A stretch of 7,771 nt of DNA from Verrucomicrobiaceae bacterium (GTDB lineage: Bacteria > Verrucomicrobiota > Verrucomicrobiae > Verrucomicrobiales > Akkermansiaceae): the NCBI GenBank assembly GCA_003820635.1, contig RPOS01000140.1, positions 1 through 7,771 of the forward strand, written 5' to 3'. The translations under genes and the position numbers were made by a program. Position 1 is the first letter of the stretch. Each line of letters starts with the position of its first letter. This document shows positions 7,654 to 7,771 of the stretch, piece by piece. Under the pieces are notes generated by a model. The model saw nothing but the letters and a program-made list of their open reading frames with translations. It searched no databases and was not told the origin of the DNA.

Positions 7654-7771
7654 TCAAACCCTCACCCGCAGGTCCCGCACACTCCACAGCACCCCGGCGG
7701 CCGCTGCGCCGCTGCCACGCATGCGCCGTGCGCCGTCCTTGCGTCTGCCCGAAAACCTTTCACGCGCTCCG
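7654..7771 (-). CDS. Possible C-terminal fragment of a gene running off the window
   Basis: On the minus strand one frame is open from the window edge to a TGA at 7654-7656 and gives 38 residues, GARERFSGRRKDGARRMRG followed by SGAAAAGVLWSVRDLRVRV. Third positions are strongly G/C, as in the neighbouring genes, and the stop is followed by a small hairpin, so it could be the end of a real gene upstream of gapA. I do not recognise it, the piece is short, and other frames here are also partly open. Treat as tentative. Confidence 0.3.
   Translation of the reverse strand, partial: GARERFSGRRKDGARRMRGSGAAAAGVLWSVRDLRVRV

Overview
The window is GC-rich bacterial chromosome with ordinary housekeeping content. 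The tightly packed genes, frequent GTG starts with weak or no Shine-Dalgarno sequences, a DUF151 protein opening with a 'VRVEPIALLPT..GCAVFLGDG'-type N-terminus, and a small TPR protein of the WLELG..DEALAELE type all resemble Verrucomicrobiota (Luteolibacter/Haloferula-like). That placement is inference from remembered family style, not a search. I see no phage, plasmid, IS element, CRISPR array or defence system.

Layout, left to right: a tRNA-Ile2(CAU) gene (81-153, minus) that needs lysidine modification; a bifunctional-nuclease/DUF151 gene (267-728, minus); the divergent Mg2+ transporter gene mgtE (899-2296, plus); rarA (2300-3640, minus), meeting mgtE tail to tail with 3 bp between the stops; a 438-bp intergenic region (3641-4078) with an AT-rich island and two strong hairpins; a small TPR-protein gene (4079-4555, minus); the divergent cfa gene (4665-5825, plus) followed by an unrecognised 133-aa gene (5896-6297, plus), probably in one operon; a bidirectional terminator (6302-6333); gapA (6364-7410, minus) with a plausible promoter; and the right edge, where a possible C-terminal gene fragment on the minus strand runs off the window.

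The genes do not form one pathway: they cover translation (tRNA), Mg2+ homeostasis, replication-fork rescue (RarA), membrane-lipid cyclopropanation (Cfa) and glycolysis (GAPDH). The least explained parts are non-coding. (i) Positions 3738-4053 hold spaced TGGCCGA repeats, two consecutive hairpins that each carry TCCGGGGGGA in the loop, and a possible pseudoknot partner. (ii) The hexamer TGTTAG occurs four times, always on the plus strand whatever the gene direction, and it accounts for the in-frame TTA codons of mgtE and the only TAA stop. (iii) A perfect 14-bp tandem repeat abuts an alternative start of the DUF151 gene. No convincing new multi-gene system is present.
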